The notes under the pieces were generated by a model. That model was given only the letters and a program-made list of their open reading frames with translations, had not been told where the DNA came from and ran no database searches. Shown here piece after piece: positions 32,691 to 34,438 of a stretch of 34,438 nt of DNA. Within the stretch, counting starts at the first letter, position 1. Every line of letters starts with the position of its first letter. The position numbers and the translations under genes were made by a program. The stretch covers positions 1-34,438 of the forward strand of contig JAGCWD010000074.1 of the NCBI GenBank assembly GCA_017962025.1. The letters are read 5' to 3'. The DNA is from Bacteroidales bacterium (GTDB lineage: Bacteria > Bacteroidota > Bacteroidia > Bacteroidales > UBA932).

Positions 32691-33229
32691 AACATTCCTT
32701 CGATATCTTTCTCAATATCTTCGGGAGTCGTGGTAGGTGCGTATCTCTTGACGATGGAACCATCGCGGTTTACGAGGAACTTGGTGAAGTTCCAAAGGAT
32801 GTCGCTGTCCTTTTCCACGCTCTTGCTGATACCCTTGAGCATGGTCCTGGTGGCTTTGGCCTTAAGGCCTTTGTACTCCTCTGTGGGAGCCTGGGACTTC
32901 AGGTACTCGAAAATAGGTTCTGCATTTGCACCGTTGACATCAGTCTTCGCCATCAGAGGGAATGTGACACCATGGTTGAGACGGCAGAACTCTGCGATCT
33001 CATCGTTTGAGCCAGGTTCCTGACCGGCAAACTGGTCGCAAGGGAATCCAATTATGACCAGTCCCTTGTCCTTGTATTTCTGGTAAAGAGCCTCCAGACC
33101 ATCGTATTGGGGAGTGAAACAGCATTTTGATGCAGTGTTGACAATCATCAGGACTTTGCCTTCGTACTGGGCGAAATCCACTTCCGTACCCTTGTTGCTC
33201 AGGGTCTTGAAATCGTAAATCTTTCCCAT
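32687..33229 (-). CDS. glutathione peroxidase family protein (Cys-type)
   Basis: A 180-residue thiol peroxidase. The catalytic region NTASKCCFTPQYDGL places peroxidatic Cys36 where selenocysteine sits in animal enzymes; Cys37 replaces the usual Gly. The second block GFPCDQFAGQEPGSNDEI has the partner Gln and a further Cys. The third block DILWNFTKFLVNRDG supplies the Trp and Asn of the catalytic tetrad. Bacterial members mostly use thioredoxin and reduce organic or hydrogen peroxide. It lies seven bases downstream of the ferritin-like gene and overlaps ohrR by four bases, so all three are one operon. Confidence 0.92.
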   Translation of the reverse strand: MGKIYDFKTLSNKGTEVDFAQYEGKVLMIVNTASKCCFTPQYDGLEALYQKYKDKGLVIIGFPCDQFAGQEPGSNDEIAEFCRLNHGVTFPLMAKTDVNGANAEPIFEYLKSQAPTEEYKGLKAKATRTMLKGISKSVEKDSDILWNFTKFLVNRDGSIVKRYAPTTTPEDIEKDIEGML

Positions 33230-33236
33230 GGCAGTA

Positions 33237-33692
33237 TTAAAGTTGTTTTACCAACCAGTTCTGAAGTCCGATCTTTTCAATGAGATCGAGTTGTGTTTCG
33301 CTCCAGAACATATCCTCTTCCTCGTCGAGGGCATAAGCCCTGAGGATGTCATAAGTCTTGAAATCATCCTGAAGTGAAAGAACCAACTGCTGGAGGATAG
33401 GGACTTGTTCGTGAGAGACGGCAAGATCGGCCTTGATGTATTCGACGGGATCAGCAGTTACGGGCATTGCAGGAGCAGCTTCCACCTTAGGAGTTCCACC
33501 GAGGTCGAGGATTCTCTCAATGAACTGGTCAACCCAGCCCATTTCTTCTGCTGCGTGTTCTGCGTACTTTTCTCCGAGTTTGGTGAATCCCTGGTCTGCG
33601 AAGACCTTTCCTTCTACTTTGTGCTGGAGAGACTGGGCGGCGAGGCCGGTTGCATAGGCCTGAAGAGCCGCGATAGATTTCTGTTTGTCCAT
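33237..33692 (-). CDS. bacterioferritin-like protein with degenerate ferroxidase site
   Basis: A 151-residue four-helix ferritin-like protein. FIERILDLGGTP (from residue 57) and TQLDLIEKIGLQNWL near the C-terminus anchor it to bacterioferritin. By eye-alignment, however, the usual ferroxidase ligands are mostly absent: the helix A Glu corresponds to Leu17, His54 to Trp53, Glu94 to a Ser, and His130 to an Asp. Glu50 and the Glu before the last site remain, as does Met51, the haem-ligand position. It may therefore be a structural or haem-binding relative rather than an iron oxidase. ATG 33692 is chosen over upstream in-frame starts because it follows the promoter at 33735-33742. Confidence 0.8.
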   Translation of the reverse strand: MDKQKSIAALQAYATGLAAQSLQHKVEGKVFADQGFTKLGEKYAEHAAEEMGWVDQFIERILDLGGTPKVEAAPAMPVTADPVEYIKADLAVSHEQVPILQQLVLSLQDDFKTYDILRAYALDEEEDMFWSETQLDLIEKIGLQNWLVKQL

Positions 33693-33721
33693 GATCTTAG
33701 TTTTATTTAATGCATATTTAT

Positions 33722-33733
33722 ATCGTTCACGAT
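33722..33733. promoter_or_regulatory. palindromic operator candidate, proximal copy (ATCGT-tc-ACGAT)
   Basis: A perfect 5-base inverted repeat with a two-base centre. It lies where transcription should start for the leftward ferritin-like operon, just downstream of the -7 element. Confidence 0.5.
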
Positions 33734-33734
33734 G

Positions 33735-33742
33735 CAAATATA
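33735..33742 (-). promoter_or_regulatory. -7 promoter element (TATATTTG) for the ferritin-gpx-ohrR operon
   Basis: The minus strand reads TATATTTG 42 bases before ATG 33692. It is flanked by two related palindromes, suggesting repression or activation at this promoter. Confidence 0.6.
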
Positions 33743-33755
33743 CAATAATATTTTT

Positions 33756-33771
33756 ATATCGCAAGCGATAT
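33756..33771. promoter_or_regulatory. palindromic operator candidate, distal copy (ATATCGC-aa-GCGATAT)
   Basis: A perfect 7-base inverted repeat with a two-base centre. It shares the TATCG-n4-CGAT core with the copy at 33722-33733. The two centres are 36 bases apart, and this copy covers the -33 region of the promoter. Confidence 0.55.
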
Positions 33772-33793
33772 TTTAAAAAAATCGCCGGCTAGA

Positions 33794-34438
33794 TCAAAGA
33801 TAGTGAATGGCAAGCATCGTGAGATCGTCGCTTTGCTCAGCCTTGCCAACAAAATGATGGACAGCATCAATCAATCCTTTGACAGTGGTTTCAGGATTGT
33901 CAATGCCATTTCCGGCCAGTACGTCCAGGACTCGTTGCTCACCAAACTGGTCATGACCTTCGTTCTCGGCTTCCGTCAAACCATCCGTATAGAGCAGCAG
34001 GGTAGTACCGTGGGAGAGATGCTTGTGCTGCCCTTTATAGTTCCATCCGGATTCCACTCCCACAGGAAGGTTAGGTTCCACTTTTAAGAAATGAGGGGAA
34101 TTCCCTATAACGACCGGTGCATTGTGGCCTGCGTTGCAGAATGACAGAATACCTGTGGACAAGTCGAGTATGCCGACGAAGAGTGTAGCGAACATCATAG
34201 TATCGTTACGACCTTCTGAAGATGCATTGATTGCTGAGACAATCTGTCCAGGAGTGTTCTCTGTGGAGGACAGTGATCGGAACTGTGTGCTTAGCATAGA
34301 CATGACAAGGGCAGCTGGGACTCCTTTTCCGGAGACGTCTCCGATGCAGAAGTACAGCCGATTATCCCTTATGAGGAAATCATAGAAATCCCCACCTACT
34401 GCTTTTGCGGGGGTCAGGCTTGCGTAGATCTTTATTTC
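33794..34438 (-). CDS. SpoIIE/RsbU-type PP2C serine phosphatase (partial, 5' end outside window)
   Basis: The last 214 residues of a PP2C-like SpoIIE phosphatase, open to the right edge of the window. Visible metal-site motifs are AVGGDFYDF near the start, GDVSGKGVPAALVMSML, the middle ILSFCNAGHNAPVVI, and the C-terminal LLLYTDGLTEAEN and QSDDLTMLAI. These enzymes remove phosphate from anti-sigma-factor antagonists or related proteins. The N-terminal sensor, which usually decides the input signal, is outside the window. It reads toward the ferritin-like operon, with about 100 bases between them that hold that operon's promoter and operators. Confidence 0.92.
   Translation of the reverse strand, partial: EIKIYASLTPAKAVGGDFYDFLIRDNRLYFCIGDVSGKGVPAALVMSMLSTQFRSLSSTENTPGQIVSAINASSEGRNDTMMFATLFVGILDLSTGILSFCNAGHNAPVVIGNSPHFLKVEPNLPVGVESGWNYKGQHKHLSHGTTLLLYTDGLTEAENEGHDQFGEQRVLDVLAGNGIDNPETTVKGLIDAVHHFVGKAEQSDDLTMLAIHYL

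Noticed and set aside
33693-33764. A longer start for the ferritin-like gene
   Set aside because: The added residues have no homology-like pattern and would cover the promoter and one operator; ATG 33692 fits better.
33776-33793. Terminator-like GCCGGC followed by T-run (minus strand) after the phosphatase gene
   Set aside because: The T-run is real, but the only stem is the 6-base self-complementary GCCGGC without a loop, so no hairpin can be supported.

Overview
The window reads as chromosome of a Bacteroidales bacterium, probably gut-associated. The evidence is: repeated TAnnTTTG -7 promoter elements typical of Bacteroidota, a lone SusC-type TonB plug domain, a SusA-like amylase, many Bacteroidota-type lipoproteins and exported glycosidases, and roughly balanced GC. 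Genes are densely packed. The longest gap between called genes is about 100 bases, so there is no gene-free stretch over 300 bases. I found no rRNA, tRNA, CRISPR array, insertion sequence or prophage.

Layout. 1-3.3 kb (minus): an outer-membrane porin coupled to a truncated potA-type ATPase gene, preceded by a DUF389 membrane protein and a plug-only lipoprotein. 3.35-8.8 kb: a GltS-type glutamate symporter, an EamA transporter, an exported TIM-barrel isomerase-like lipoprotein, DUF1846 and DUF554. 8.8-16.5 kb (plus): seven closely packed genes. They are an exported esterase, a SusA-like GH13 enzyme, a steroid 5-alpha-reductase homologue, a BaiCD-like old yellow enzyme, an SDR, a secreted PCMD-like protein and a second SDR. 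Facing it at 16.5-20 kb (minus) is a three-gene operon: an ASBT-type bile acid:sodium symporter, a PlsC-like acyltransferase and an Omp85-family barrel. This pair of operons is the highlight: together they look like a steroid or bile-acid import and A-ring redox module.

20-24 kb: a TIM-barrel/flavodoxin fusion lipoprotein, an ElaA acetyltransferase, and an AlkD-like plus AlkZ-like DNA-glycosylase pair. 24-29.7 kb (minus): a four-gene operon in which Memo-AMMECR1 and the AmrS-type radical SAM enzyme are translationally coupled to two exported beta-helix proteins. 29.7-32.2 kb: a GH29 fucosidase facing a GH33 sialidase. 32.2-33.7 kb (minus): an oxidative-stress operon of a degenerate bacterioferritin, a glutathione peroxidase and an OhrR-type MarR regulator, with two palindromes around its promoter. 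The window ends in a SpoIIE-type phosphatase that runs off the edge.

Working picture: an animal-gut anaerobe that takes sugars from host or dietary glycans, handles oxidative stress, and probably chemically reduces imported steroids or bile acids. Substrate assignments are inferences from family membership and gene order.
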